Source of the DNA: Sporolactobacillus sp. Y61
GTDB taxonomy: Bacteria; Bacillota; Bacilli; Bacillales; Sporolactobacillaceae
Assembly: GCF_040529185.1 (NCBI RefSeq)
Contig: NZ_CP159510.1
Location: 1,612,001-1,676,000, forward strand
Reading direction: 5' to 3'
Length of the DNA stretch: 64,000 bases
The position numbers were made by a program, and so were the translations under genes. The notes under the pieces were generated by a model. It was not told the origin of the DNA. It did not search any database and was given only the letters and a program-made list of their open reading frames with translations. Positions within the stretch are counted from its first letter, which is position 1; the number at the start of each line of letters is the position of its first letter. Positions 8,004-16,934 of this stretch are shown piece after piece.

Positions 8004-8131
8004 AGCAAAATTTGCTAATTAAAATGGCGGAATTTGCCGTAAACATATTGCTTTTTTCAGTCACTGTCGATAAGCTGATTATAAGATGATTTCTTTAATT
8101 TTGGACTGAACTACTGATGAGGGTGTGACAT

Positions 8132-8930
8132 GTGAAGAAAATCTGGGTGATCCTTGTTCTTATTTTATGCATTATTACCATACTGGCCGGCAGAGCATAC
8201 TGGAATCATCAAATCGACCAGGTTTCCGGCCGGGAAGTGCTCATGCTGCGGCGGCTGAATCGAAAAATGATGCTGATCCGGCCAATGCATCGGGAAAAGA
8301 TCTGAAAGCGAAAATAAAAGCCCTGCCCGGAGCGCTTGAAAAAGCAGCAAACCGGGCACAGAAAGAAGAGAGTCAGGTTCGCGTTGCTATGGTTGGGGCA
8401 GACAGTACCCAGGCGCTTGCCCCGCTTCTTCAGCAGCGTCTGGACCAGACTTTTGGCGAGCTGTTTTTTAAGGTGACGCCTGTTGATCTGGGCACGTCAA
8501 CCTCTCTAGCACTTAACGAGAAGAAACTTAATGACCTGTTTAAAAACCTGAACGGCAAACCGGACGCGGTTATTTTTACACCGTTACTTTATAATGACGA
8601 TCATCAGGTCAGTACAAGTGATACGGAAACAGTCACCGGACTGTTTGAAGAAAAAATCCGTATCAGTTATCCTGATGTCGCCTTCTATGTCTCTCTGCCT
8701 AATTATTCAGCGAATGCTGATTACATGAATGATCGAATCGATGGACTGAAATCGTATATCGAAGATCAGAAAATCCCTGAGCTGGATTACCTGTCAAAAT
8801 GGGCGAAGGGGGACGACCGGAGAAACTGGTCGCCTCGGATGGTCATACGATGAACAGTCAGGGACGGCAGGTCTGGCTGGATTACATAAGTGATGCATGG
8901 GGTTTAGAAAAAAATAAAGATCAGAAATAA
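8132..8930 (+). pseudogene. SGNH/GDSL hydrolase-like gene with two frameshifts
   Basis: The gene starts at GTG 8132 (GAGGGTG at 8119-8125) with a signal-anchor helix reading KKIWVILVLILCIITILAG. After about residue 32 the coding frame slips at a GGG run near 8231. The middle part (VRVAMVGADSTQAL, then DAVIFTPLLYNDD) continues to a GGGGG run at 8808-8812. There it slips again into a C-terminus reading EKLVASDGHTMNSQGRQVW. Both slips are repaired by adding one G to the run. The GADS near the start and DGHTMN near the end fit the catalytic Ser and Asp-x-His blocks of SGNH hydrolases. Repaired length is about 266 residues. Whether this is a real pseudogene or two homopolymer errors cannot be told here. 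Confidence 0.7.
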
Positions 8931-9086
8931 AGTGAAACTTCAGCCCGTGGGGGTGTACTTCATCCCTCCACGGGTTGTTCGTTGAACCCATCGGGCTTTT
9001 ATGGGCAGTGATCCCCACCCGTACAAGTTCATTTATCCTCATGCTTTAAGGTGGGGATCTTACTGCCCGTTAATGCGGGATAAAAA
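8925..9086 (-). repeat. Dispersed intergenic repeat, family 2, copy A (full)
   Basis: Read on the minus strand it runs from TTTATCCCGCAT..AACGGGCAGTAAGATCCCCACC, through AGCCCGATGGGTTCAACGAAC, to TGAAGTTTCACTTTAT. The same blocks in the same order occur at 58157-58352. A shortened copy lies at 25288-25352 and a 3' end alone at 63728-63758. Internal stems (CCCGTGG/CCACGGG and GTGGGGATC/GATCCCCAC) would give a folded RNA or single-stranded DNA hairpins. It begins within the stop codon of the SGNH gene. No coding frame. Confidence 0.8.
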
Positions 9087-9131
9087 CAGCCGGGGTCATC
9101 CTTTATCAGGAGGACGGCCTCAGCTGTTTTT
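9082..9131 (-). terminator. Terminator downstream of glycerate kinase (bidirectional)
   Basis: AAAAACAGC / GCTGTTTTT outer stem with further inner pairing (TCCT/AGGA) between 9082 and 9131. It has A and T runs on both sides. Confidence 0.7.
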
Positions 9132-9191
9132 CATTGGAAAACAGATTCAGTATGACTCAGCTTCCGGAGTCGTCTCGATGCTGCCGGTCGC

Positions 9192-10340
9192 TTAGTTTTT
9201 CTTCATCCCGCCCGTAAGCTGAATGAGTCTGGCGATATTCTCACCCGTGCGTTCGAGGTTTGCCCCGGCTTCTGCCAGTGCCTGTTTCAGGGGCACAGCT
9301 CCTGGAACAATAGAAAAGAGGGCATCGATACCGGCTGCGTATACGGCTTCGTATCCCGCGGACAGGGCTCCTGCCACACCAATCACCGGGATATGGTGTC
9401 TTTTTGCCGCACGGGCAACGCCAACCGGTGTTTTACCATAAATGGTCTGCCCGTCAATTTTTCCTTCCCCCGTAAGGACCAGATCGGCATCCTTCAGCTT
9501 CTTCTCAAGGCCTGTCTCACGTATGACAAGGTCAATCCCGGGACGGATCTGTCCTTTGAGAAAAGCGAGGCAGCCGGCGCCAAGGCCCCCGGCTGCACCA
9601 GCACCTGGCACCTGATCTACGGCTATGTTCAGGTCATGTGCGACCACTTCCGCAAAACGAGCCAGTGCCTGGTCAAGCCGGGTAACAGCTGATGCATCGG
9701 CGCCTTTCTGAGGACCGAAGACGGCTGATGCCCCGTTCCTGCCCGTGAGCGGGTTGGTGACATCGGTGGCGATCTCAAAGCGGGTACTGTGGACCCTGGG
9801 ATCCACCGATGACAAATCAATCCTGCTCAGGCGTGAGAGTGCGGCGCCGCCCGGCGGGATCTGCCTGCCTGCCGCATCCAGCAGCCGGGCACCGAGTGCC
9901 TGGGCCATGCCGCATCCTCCGTCATTTGTTGCGCTGCCGCCAAGCCCCATAATAATATGCCGCGCGCCATGATCCATGGCAGCCCGAATCAGCTCACCAA
10001 CTCCATAGGTGGTCGCACGTAGCGGATCACGCGATGATGGAGGGAGAAATTCGAGCCCTGCGGCCGCAGCCATCTCGATTACGGCAGTCTGTCCGTCCCC
10101 CAGAAGGCCAAAAAATCCAGGGACAGGCGCGCCAAGCGGCCCGGTGACTGTGAGGTTCAGTCGCTTTCCTCCCGTCGCGTCGACCAGCGACTGGACCGTT
10201 CCTTCACCCCCGTCTGCCATGGGAACGAGGACGTAATCTGCATCGGAAAATATACGTTTCATACCGCGCTGAATGGAACGGGCGGCATCAAGTGCAGTCA
10301 GGGATTCTTTAAATGAATCAGGTGCAATAACCATTTTCAT
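9192..10340 (-). CDS. glxK: Glycerate kinase (GlxK/GarK family)
   Basis: Phosphorylates D-glycerate with ATP (to 2- or 3-phosphoglycerate depending on subfamily), feeding glyoxylate or hydroxypyruvate breakdown products into glycolysis. The 382 residues match the family. N-terminal MVIAPDSFKESLTA, MADGGEGTVQSLV near residue 41, the Gly-rich MGLGGSATNDGGCGMAQALG near 130, the GAGAAGGLGAG segment near 250 and LVLTGEGKIDGQTIYGKTP near 290 are all present. Start is ATG 10340 with GGGAG ten bases upstream. It is monocistronic between two terminators, so the physiological substrate source is not shown by its neighbours. Confidence 0.92.
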   Translation of the reverse strand: MKMVIAPDSFKESLTALDAARSIQRGMKRIFSDADYVLVPMADGGEGTVQSLVDATGGKRLNLTVTGPLGAPVPGFFGLLGDGQTAVIEMAAAAGLEFLPPSSRDPLRATTYGVGELIRAAMDHGARHIIMGLGGSATNDGGCGMAQALGARLLDAAGRQIPPGGAALSRLSRIDLSSVDPRVHSTRFEIATDVTNPLTGRNGASAVFGPQKGADASAVTRLDQALARFAEVVAHDLNIAVDQVPGAGAAGGLGAGCLAFLKGQIRPGIDLVIRETGLEKKLKDADLVLTGEGKIDGQTIYGKTPVGVARAAKRHHIPVIGVAGALSAGYEAVYAAGIDALFSIVPGAVPLKQALAEAGANLERTGENIARLIQLTGGMKKN

Positions 10341-10451
10341 AACAGATATGCTCCCGCCCTTCTTATAGTCTATATCTATTCTATCAGGTTCTATGATTAC
10401 CCGGGAAATAATCTGTCGACTTGTCCCGGATTTGAGAAAATCGTGCAGGAA

Positions 10452-10489
10452 AAAGCCTGACCCGCTGTCATTTAAGCGGGTCAGGCTTT
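10452..10489 (-). terminator. Terminator of the aldo/keto reductase gene
   Basis: Perfect 15-base stem AAAGCCTGACCCGCT / AGCGGGTCAGGCTTT with an eight-base loop, starting 13 bases after the stop codon. A-rich upstream flank gives T on the minus strand. Confidence 0.85.
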
Positions 10490-10502
10490 GCCCGTTTGTC
10501 TG

Positions 10503-11447
10503 TTAATCAGTCAGGATCCCTTCAATTTTTTTCAGAACGTCCGGTTCAAGTGTGAGATCAGCTGCTGCAGCGTTGTCTTCGATTTGTTCCGGACGGCTGG
10601 CACCGACCACTACGCTTGCGACATTATCCTGTCTGAGAATCCAGGCGAGAGCAAGCTGGGCCATGGTGATCCCCAGTTCTGCGGCAATTTTCTTCAGTTC
10701 CGCTACTTTTTTCAGATTCGCCTCTGTCAGGAATCTGTTTATGTTGCCTTTATGTGCACTGGCCCGGCTGCCGGCTGGAATATGGTTCACAGATGTGTAT
10801 TTACCTGTCAGAACGCCCTGGGCAAGAGGAGACCAGCAGACCTGACTGACGCCGTGTGCCTTGCTGGCAGGAATCACTTCCTTTTCAATATCCCGGTGCA
10901 GCATGCTGTACTGAGACTGATTGACTACAAAGTGGTTCAATAGTTTATCATCGGCAAGATGCGCCGCTTCGGCAATCTGTTCCGCTGTCCATTCACTGAC
11001 CCCAATATAATTCACCTTGCCCTGATGAATCAGATCATCGAAAGCGCGCAGTGTTTCTTCAATAGGCGTTTCCGGATCAAATCGGTGACAGTAGTAAAGA
11101 TCAATGTAATCTACATCGAGGCGTTTCAGGCTGGCATGCGCCTGTTCCATAATGTGTTTACGTGACAGGCCGCGGTCGTTCGGGCCATCGCCCATCGGGA
11201 AAAACACCTTGGTGGAGAGGACAATCGATTCACGCGGGAATGATTTAATCACCTTTCCGACCACTTTCTCCGCTTCACCGCGCATATAAACGTTGGCTGT
11301 GTCAAAAAAGTTGATGCCGAGATCATAAGCTCTGTGCATCGTATCCACGGCTGCCCGGTTTTCCACATAACCACCGTAAGTCAGCCAGCTTCCGAGACTT
11401 ACCGCACTCACTTTGAGGCCGCTGCGACCCAGATGACGATAGTTCAT
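10503..11447 (-). CDS. Aldo/keto reductase, Kv-beta-like (YdbC/Gpr type)
   Basis: NADPH-dependent oxidoreductase with a TIM-barrel fold. The catalytic tetrad is visible: Asp and Tyr in DTANVYMRGEAE, Lys in STKVFFPMGDG and His in YYCHRFDPETP. The C-terminal cofactor segment reads VVVGASRPEQIEDN. The substrate cannot be predicted. Start is placed at ATG 11447, because AGGAGGT lies six bases before it; the in-frame TTG at 11448-11450 directly precedes it and is less likely. About 314 residues, the usual length. It stands between its own terminator and a peptidase gene on the same strand 77 bases upstream. Confidence 0.88.
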   Translation of the reverse strand: MNYRHLGRSGLKVSAVSLGSWLTYGGYVENRAAVDTMHRAYDLGINFFDTANVYMRGEAEKVVGKVIKSFPRESIVLSTKVFFPMGDGPNDRGLSRKHIMEQAHASLKRLDVDYIDLYYCHRFDPETPIEETLRAFDDLIHQGKVNYIGVSEWTAEQIAEAAHLADDKLLNHFVVNQSQYSMLHRDIEKEVIPASKAHGVSQVCWSPLAQGVLTGKYTSVNHIPAGSRASAHKGNINRFLTEANLKKVAELKKIAAELGITMAQLALAWILRQDNVASVVVGASRPEQIEDNAAAADLTLEPDVLKKIEGILTD

Positions 11448-11526
11448 CAAAAAACCTCCTCTGATAAATTTTTCAGTTTTCGTACTCCTGTAACTCAGAA
11501 GGTGGTGATCGGCCTTTTTGAGTCCG

Positions 11527-12789
11527 TTATTTCATGTTTGCGTTGTGCTCAGTCATATAGGTTTCAATTTCATCAGTCGTTCGCGGAAGACCTTCCGTAA
11601 GGACTTCGTAACCGTCTTCGGTGCAGAGAATATCGTCTTCAATCCGGATGCCGATGCTTTCTTCAGGGATATAGAGCCCGGGCTCATTGGTGATGACTTC
11701 GCCCGGGGCGAGTTTTGTTTCCCGATAGTTGCCGACATCATGCGTATCGAGACCAAGAGAATGGCTGACGCCGTGAAAATAATATTTACGCACATCTTCC
11801 GGTTTTTTAATCAGACCAATTTTCAGCAGTTCTTCAGTGAAAAAGCGTATCGTAAACTGATTCAGTTCTTTGAACGGCAGCCCGGGCCTGACCTTTTTCG
11901 TAATTGCCCGGTTGCAGCGCAGAACGATGTCGTATATCTGTTTCTGGCGGGGAGTGAACCTGCCGTTGACCGGGAAGGTGTAACTGATATCGCCATTGTA
12001 ATAATTGTACTGCGCCCCGAGATCAAGCAGCACCAGACTGCCATCTGTTGCCGTGCCCGTATTCGCCGAGTAGTGAAGGATGGTGCCATTATAACCGCTC
12101 GCAAGGATGGTTGGGAAGGCAAACTCCGTCACACCGCGGCTTTTCAGGATAAAATTGAAGTAAGCTTCCAGTTCGTATTCCCGCATGCCCGGACGGGCGT
12201 TGGCCAGTACGTGCCGGATGCCGTCTGCGGTAATCTGGCCAGCTTTTCGAATCTGTTCAATTTCCTCCGGAGATTTGATGACCCGGAAGTTACTGAGTAC
12301 CGGGTAGAGGTTGTGGATCGTCAGGTACGGGTAGTGGACCGCCGCTTCAGCTGCGAATTTATTCGACGGTTTTGACGGGAATTCCCATGATTTGGCTTCA
12401 AGATCCGCATAGAGGTGCCTGTAAACGCGGCCATCGAATTCACCCCGGATAAAGCTGTCGAGCTTGTCCAGCAGTTCGATATTTTCGATGCCGGAAGCTT
12501 CCCGTGCTTCGTCAGCCGTGATTGTTTCACCGTACCAGCGGGCCATCCAGGGATCAGCCCGCTGGATAAACAGCGTTTCATGAACCTGCCCGCCATATTT
12601 TGTCGCGACGAAGACAATTTTCGGTTCTGTAATGCCTGTCAGATAGTAAAAATTTCGGTTCGGATAAAAGGGATAGCTTTCATCAGCCGACTGGTGCGCC
12701 GCTTCCCCGGCGAAGAGGATGGTGAGGGACTGATCTTCAAGCGTTTCATACAGCTTCTTCCGATTACGGGTGAAAAATTGTTTATCCAT
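11527..12789 (-). CDS. pepP: Xaa-Pro aminopeptidase (M24B metallopeptidase)
   Basis: Removes the N-terminal residue from peptides whose second residue is proline. The 420-residue protein has the aminopeptidase P N-terminal domain (residues 1-150, including YPFYPNRNFYYLTG) and the pita-bread catalytic domain. The five metal ligands can be placed: Asp in LLDLGAQYNYYNGD (first and last Asp of the D-x10-D block), His in YFHGVSHSLGLDTHD, Glu in ITNEPGLYIPE and Glu in GIRIEDDI. The start ATG at 12789 has AAGGAAGG upstream. The next gene on this strand follows after 76 bases, so read-through is possible. Confidence 0.92.
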   Translation of the reverse strand: MDKQFFTRNRKKLYETLEDQSLTILFAGEAAHQSADESYPFYPNRNFYYLTGITEPKIVFVATKYGGQVHETLFIQRADPWMARWYGETITADEAREASGIENIELLDKLDSFIRGEFDGRVYRHLYADLEAKSWEFPSKPSNKFAAEAAVHYPYLTIHNLYPVLSNFRVIKSPEEIEQIRKAGQITADGIRHVLANARPGMREYELEAYFNFILKSRGVTEFAFPTILASGYNGTILHYSANTGTATDGSLVLLDLGAQYNYYNGDISYTFPVNGRFTPRQKQIYDIVLRCNRAITKKVRPGLPFKELNQFTIRFFTEELLKIGLIKKPEDVRKYYFHGVSHSLGLDTHDVGNYRETKLAPGEVITNEPGLYIPEESIGIRIEDDILCTEDGYEVLTEGLPRTTDEIETYMTEHNANMK

Positions 12790-12926
12790 CGTTCAGCCTT
12801 CCTTCGTGTTGTGTTACGTCCTCTTCTATTTTATCATGTCACAAGCCGATTGATCATGACGATCTGTTTCATCCGGTAAACCGCTTTTTTCAAATAAAGA
12901 ACAGGTAACCTGCCACTCAATCAGAG

Positions 12927-13673
12927 TCAGGCGTCGCGACCTGCTTTTAATTTAAGCCGGATTACGTGGAAAAAAAACTGCGCATGGCCAATCACATTAC
13001 GCCGCCACATCCTCCTCGGCTCGAGGCACATCCGGTACAGCCATTCAAGATTGAGCTTTCGCATCCATTTCGGTGCGCGTGGCTTCATCCCCGAGGCAAA
13101 ATCGATGAAACCGCCGGCAGCGATGCGGGTTAACGGCCTGAGTGATGCGTGATTACGGGCAATAAATTTTTCCTGCAGAGGCATGCCCATCCCCACGAGC
13201 AGAATATCTGCTCCGGACTGATTAATAGCCGGGACCACTTCGTCATCTGACTGGAAATAGCCATGATGGCAGCCGGCAATTTTCAGTCCGCCGATCGATT
13301 GACTCAGGTGTTCAGCAGCAAGGCGTACATTTTGCTCTGTAGACCCCAGCAGGTACACGGACAGATTTTCCGCTGCTGCATGTGTTAATAAGAGCGGGAT
13401 CAGATCAGTCCCATTCAGATTTTCCTGAAGCTGAATCCCCCAGATTCTGGCTCCAATCTTGATACCGATCCCGTCGTTCAGAAGAAGGCCGGCCTGATTC
13501 AGAATCTTACGATATGCCCCGTCCTGTTGCGCGATATTAAATCCATAGTCGTTAAGGAAAAACAGATCAAGCTTTGATTTCCGCGCTATGAAGGACAGAC
13601 TGGCCGCGAGCGCTTCTTTCTTTGATGAAAAAACGTTCATATATATATTGCCAATTTTCTTTTTTTTATCCAA
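12927..13673 (-). CDS. tagA: WecG/TagA/CpsF glycosyltransferase (probable ManNAc transferase for teichoic acid linkage unit)
   Basis: Adds N-acetylmannosamine to undecaprenyl-PP-GlcNAc, the second step of wall teichoic acid linkage-unit synthesis. The 248 residues carry the family hallmarks: LLNDGIGIKIGA near 65, LLVGMGMPLQEKFI near 160, GGFIDFASGMKPRAPKWMRK near 187 and LEWLYRMCLEPRRMWRRN at the C-terminus. Start is TTG 13673 with an AGAAGTG about seven bases upstream. It is divergent from tagO, whose product makes the substrate of TagA, and the shared intergenic stretch may control both. Assignment to teichoic acid rather than another polymer is inference from this pairing. Confidence 0.88.
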   Translation of the reverse strand: MDKKKKIGNIYMNVFSSKKEALAASLSFIARKSKLDLFFLNDYGFNIAQQDGAYRKILNQAGLLLNDGIGIKIGARIWGIQLQENLNGTDLIPLLLTHAAAENLSVYLLGSTEQNVRLAAEHLSQSIGGLKIAGCHHGYFQSDDEVVPAINQSGADILLVGMGMPLQEKFIARNHASLRPLTRIAAGGFIDFASGMKPRAPKWMRKLNLEWLYRMCLEPRRMWRRNVIGHAQFFFHVIRLKLKAGRDA

Positions 13674-13760
13674 GTAAAATCACTTCTTTCGCAGGCTGTA
13701 TCAGTCATCTGAAAAGAAAGTCAAAAAATTGCCGAATTTTGTCTCTTAAGCTAAAAACAT

Positions 13761-13789
13761 TGTACACTAATATTAATGAGTTGTGTACA
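13761..13789. promoter_or_regulatory. Inverted repeat in the tagA-tagO intergenic region
   Basis: TGTACAC (13761-13767) and GTGTACA (13783-13789), seven-base arms around 15 AT-rich bases, midway between divergent tagA and tagO. Candidate operator; the regulator is unknown. Confidence 0.35.
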
Positions 13790-13833
13790 GAGTAAATCAG
13801 CTGTAAATTGATCATGGTGCAGCCTTTACAATG

Positions 13834-13842
13834 TGATATAAT
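13834..13842 (+). promoter_or_regulatory. Extended -10 promoter of tagO
   Basis: TG-A-TATAAT at 13834-13842, an extended -10 element without a clear -35 partner. It lies about 75 bases upstream of the tagO start. Confidence 0.5.
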
Positions 13843-13915
13843 GTCTTGGAGAAATGAGTCTTCTGGTTAATTTGAGTCATAGTTTGTCCGTTTAATAGAT
13901 AAGGAGGGGCGGTCA

Positions 13916-14971
13916 ATGGTTTACATTATGTTCTTTATATGTTTCCTTATTGCACTGGGGCTGACCCCTCTCGTGAAAAAACTGGCACTTCGGGTCGGCG
14001 CAACCGATGTTCCAAATGCCAGAAAGGTTCACAAGAAAATCATGCCGCGCATGGGCGGACTGGCCATTTATCTTGCTTTTATCACCGGTATGCTGGTGAT
14101 CTGGCCGGACAGCAGTTATACTGTCCCGCTATTGATCGGAAGCGTCATTATTATTCTGACGGGCGTTCTCGATGATCTGTTTTCACTGTCACCGAAAATT
14201 AAAATTGTCGCCCATTTCTGTGCGGCACTGGTTATCGTTCAGGGTGGCATTACGGTCACCTTTATCAATCTGCCGTTTAATGGTGTACTGCACCTTTACT
14301 GGTTCAGCGTGCCGCTCACGCTGCTGTGGATCATGGGGATCACGAATGCGATTAATCTGATCGACGGGCTGGACGGGCTTGCGGCGGGGGTTTCCTCAAT
14401 TGTTCTGTTGACGATCGCCGGGCTCTCCCTGACCGAGGGCAATATGTTTGTCTTTGCGGTCAGCACCCTGCTTCTCGGCAGTACACTCGGCTTTCTGCCC
14501 TATAATTTCCATCCGGCGAAGATCTTTATGGGGGACACGGGAAGTTATTTCCTCGGCTATGTCATTTCTGTACTGGCCTTACTGGGATTCAAAAATGTCA
14601 CCCTGTTTTCGCTGGTTGTTCCGATCGTTATTCTGGCGGTCCCGATTTCCGATACGCTGTTTGCGATTATCCGCCGGCTGGTCCACAAAAAACCGATAAC
14701 AGCGCCGGACAAATCTCATCTTCATCACTGCCTGCTCCGTTTCGGATTTACTCAGGGGCAGACCGTATTATTGATTTATGGGATGAGTGCACTTTTTGCA
14801 CTGGCCGCAATCCTGCTGTCTACATCGACGTTGCTGGGGTCACTGATCATTATTGTCGGCGTCATGCTCGTGATTGAACTCGTTGTCGAAGGCGTGGGTC
14901 TGGTCAGCGCGAATTATAAGCCGCTACTGACAGTGTACAAGCGTCTCGTCAGCTTTGGCAAAGTAAAATAA
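13916..14971 (+). CDS. tagO: Undecaprenyl-phosphate N-acetylglucosaminyl 1-phosphate transferase TagO
   Basis: Polytopic membrane enzyme transferring GlcNAc-1-phosphate from UDP-GlcNAc to undecaprenyl phosphate, the committed step for wall teichoic acid and related polymers. The 351 residues show about ten membrane helices and the MraY/WecA family motifs: the Asp-Asp pair in TGVLDDLFSLSPK, NAINLIDGLDGLAAG, IFMGDTGSYFLGY and the His motif DKSHLHHCLLRFG. Start ATG 13916 follows AAGGAGG by eight bases. In B. subtilis tagO is next to yvhJ(tagV) and yvyE; here those genes are found 6-8 kb further on, beyond a manganese block. Confidence 0.93.
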   Translation: MVYIMFFICFLIALGLTPLVKKLALRVGATDVPNARKVHKKIMPRMGGLAIYLAFITGMLVIWPDSSYTVPLLIGSVIIILTGVLDDLFSLSPKIKIVAHFCAALVIVQGGITVTFINLPFNGVLHLYWFSVPLTLLWIMGITNAINLIDGLDGLAAGVSSIVLLTIAGLSLTEGNMFVFAVSTLLLGSTLGFLPYNFHPAKIFMGDTGSYFLGYVISVLALLGFKNVTLFSLVVPIVILAVPISDTLFAIIRRLVHKKPITAPDKSHLHHCLLRFGFTQGQTVLLIYGMSALFALAAILLSTSTLLGSLIIIVGVMLVIELVVEGVGLVSANYKPLLTVYKRLVSFGKVK

Positions 14972-15012
14972 GTATGCTGAATGAGTGTTTTATAGATAGA
15001 CAGATTGAAAGG

Positions 15013-15046
15013 CATGACCGGGAAATTTCCCGGTCATGTTTTTTTC
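15013..15046 (+). terminator. Rho-independent terminator of tagO
   Basis: CATGACCGGGAAATTTCCCGGTCATG, a perfect palindrome, followed by a T run. Confidence 0.85.
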
Positions 15047-15201
15047 ACGCATGAAGAAAGATGACCCTTTGCTCCCGTCACATTCTGCCGCTATTCTATC
15101 GGATAGAACAACCGGCAACCCGATATCGTTTCCCAGTTTTCCGCTTTAGCCTGATCCCATAAAAAAAATTTAATTGTAATCGCTTCACAGGGGAAAATCG
15201 G

Positions 15202-15230
15202 TTGCAATGATTCGGTGACGGGTGTATGTT
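15202..15230 (+). promoter_or_regulatory. Sigma-A promoter of mntH
   Basis: TTGCAA (15202-15207), 17 bases, TATGTT (15225-15230). It lies 66 bases upstream of the mntH start, and the MntR-like box directly follows. Confidence 0.6.
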
Positions 15231-15247
15231 GTTAGTGGAAACAAGAG

Positions 15248-15262
15248 TTGCCCTAAAGAAAC
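15248..15262 (+). promoter_or_regulatory. Putative MntR operator of mntH
   Basis: TTGCCCTAAAGAAAC resembles the B. subtilis MntR box as I recall it (TTTGCCTTAAGGAAAC). It sits just downstream of the promoter, where a bound repressor would block transcription. A related sequence, GTTAGCTCAAGGAAAC, precedes mntA. The assignment is inferred from resemblance and from the nature of both genes. Confidence 0.5.
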
Positions 15263-15295
15263 AAATATTCTTCGGGCAAAGAGGAGGATGATAGC

Positions 15296-16630
15296 GTGTC
15301 TTATCGAGAGGATGAACGATCGATCCTGCAGGCCGTAGACGGTGCCCAGGCTCAGGCGGTGCCACGAACCCGGGGGAGAAAAGATCATTCCAAAACGTTT
15401 CAGTCAGTGATTGCGTCGAGACAGGGCTGGAAGCAGGTGTTACCCTTTCTCGGACCGGCATTCATTGCCGCAGTTGCTTATATCGATCCTGGGAACTATG
15501 CGACGAACATTCAATCCGGTTCTCAATATGGATATATGCTGCTGTGGGTCTGTGTGGCCTCGAATCTGATGGCGATCCTGATTCAGACGATGTCAGCGAA
15601 ACTGGGCATAGCCACAGGAAAAAATCTTCCTGAAGTGTCACGTGAACATTATCCGACCTGGGCTTCTGTTCTGTTCTGGATCCAGGGGGAAGTCATGGTT
15701 ATGGCGACTGACCTGGCAGAATTTATCGGTGCCACATTAGGGTTTAATCTGGTTTTCGGTATTCCAATGGTTCCCTCAGCCATTCTGACAGCGATCTGTG
15801 CGCTTGCTATTCTACTCTTTCAGGTGAAAGGGTATCGACCGCTGGAAGTGGTCATTGCGATGATGGTTTTCGTGGTTGTCGGGGCATTTACCTGTGAGAT
15901 GCTGATGGCGTTTCCGCCCCTTGCCCCTGTTTTCAAAGGGATGGTTGTCCCGCAGTTTCAGGGCACCGACAGTATCATGCTTGCTGCCGGGATTCTGGGA
16001 GCAACGGTTATGCCGCATGCGATCTATCTGCACTCCGGCCTGACCAATCGAAGAGTCATTGGTCAGTCACCTGAAGAGAAGAAAAGGATCTTTCATTTTG
16101 AACTGGTTGATATTCTGATTGCCATGATCTTGGCCGGCTTTATTAACGCGACCATGCTGATTGTCTCTGCTTCGACCTTCCATACACAGGGAATTGTTAT
16201 TGATGATCTGACGGTTGCGTTCAATAAGTTTGGCGATCTGCTTGGCCCCTCTGCCGCGCTGCTCTTTGGCATTGGTCTCCTGTCAGCCGGTCTGTCCAGC
16301 TCATCGGTTGGCACACTGGCCGGCGATATTATTATGCAGGGATACATCCGAAAAAAAATCCCGATTTTTATCAGACGGATCTGCTCTATGGTTCCGCCGC
16401 TGGCGATTGTTATTTCCGGTGCCAATGCGACGTATGCACTTGTGATGAGCCAGGTTGTGCTGTCCTTTGGCATCGCGCTTGCTCTGATTCCATTGATTAT
16501 TTTCACTGCAAGAAAGGACATCATGGGCAACCTGGTCAACCGCAAGCTGACTTCATCGGTCGCCTGGGTTATTGCCGGAATCATCATTTGCCTGAATATC
16601 TTCCTGCTTTACCAGACATTTTTCGGCTGA
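15296..16630 (+). CDS. mntH: Nramp-family Mn2+/H+ symporter MntH
   Basis: Complete proton-coupled manganese importer of 444 residues. A 55-residue hydrophilic N-terminal tail precedes about eleven membrane helices. Both metal-site motifs are present: AYIDPGNYATN in helix 1 (Asp-Pro-Gly-Asn) and TVMPHAIYLHSG in helix 6 (Met-Pro-His). Start is GTG 15296, eight bases after GAGGAGG. The product is a close paralogue of the truncated protein at the window start, with long identical stretches. Promoter and MntR-like box precede it, and a 17-base perfect stem ends it. The mntABCD importer lies just beyond in convergent orientation. Confidence 0.95.
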   Translation: MSYREDERSILQAVDGAQAQAVPRTRGRKDHSKTFQSVIASRQGWKQVLPFLGPAFIAAVAYIDPGNYATNIQSGSQYGYMLLWVCVASNLMAILIQTMSAKLGIATGKNLPEVSREHYPTWASVLFWIQGEVMVMATDLAEFIGATLGFNLVFGIPMVPSAILTAICALAILLFQVKGYRPLEVVIAMMVFVVVGAFTCEMLMAFPPLAPVFKGMVVPQFQGTDSIMLAAGILGATVMPHAIYLHSGLTNRRVIGQSPEEKKRIFHFELVDILIAMILAGFINATMLIVSASTFHTQGIVIDDLTVAFNKFGDLLGPSAALLFGIGLLSAGLSSSSVGTLAGDIIMQGYIRKKIPIFIRRICSMVPPLAIVISGANATYALVMSQVVLSFGIALALIPLIIFTARKDIMGNLVNRKLTSSVAWVIAGIIICLNIFLLYQTFFG

Positions 16631-16702
16631 GATCCGGGACATGCCCGTCGCCGCAGGTGGGATGGGGAGCTTATCCTCTGATGAAACGAACAATTTTACT
16701 GA

Positions 16703-16742
16703 TTAAAGAGAGAACCTGAAGGATCAGGTTCTCTCTTTAATA
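16703..16742. terminator. Terminator downstream of mntH
   Basis: TTAAAGAGAGAACCTGA / TCAGGTTCTCTCTTTAA, a perfect 17-base stem with a 4-base loop, with A- and T-rich outer arms that work in both directions. Confidence 0.85.
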
Positions 16743-16769
16743 TGCCCCGGCCAGGTTCACGTTGCCCTT

Positions 16770-16880
16770 CAGAGTTCAGCCGGAGATGCGAGACTCCCGC
16801 GGGATCATGAGTTCCCGCAGCGAGAGTACCGGGCGAAGAGGCTCACGGACCACCCTTGGAAACCCGCAGCGAAAAACAAC
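16770..16880 (+). repeat. Bacillales-type intergenic repeat
   Basis: The stretch GCGAGACTCCCGCGGGA ... GAGTTCCCGCAGCGAGAG ... GAGGCTCACGGACC ... GGAAACCCGCAGCG matches, from memory, the widespread GC-rich repeat seen between genes of many Bacillaceae (GACTCCTGCGGGA...CCCGCAGGAGCG...GAGGAGGCTCAC...). Only one copy is in the window. It lies between convergent mntH and mntD. Confidence 0.5.
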
Positions 16881-16934
16881 AGGCCCTGTGTCTTAGAAGG
16901 GGTAACAGGATTCTGAAATAAATAGGATTTCCAC

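Noticed and set aside
11518..12375. 285-codon plus-strand frame opposite the Xaa-Pro peptidase
   Set aside because: Antisense shadow of a gene with intact metal-ligand motifs.
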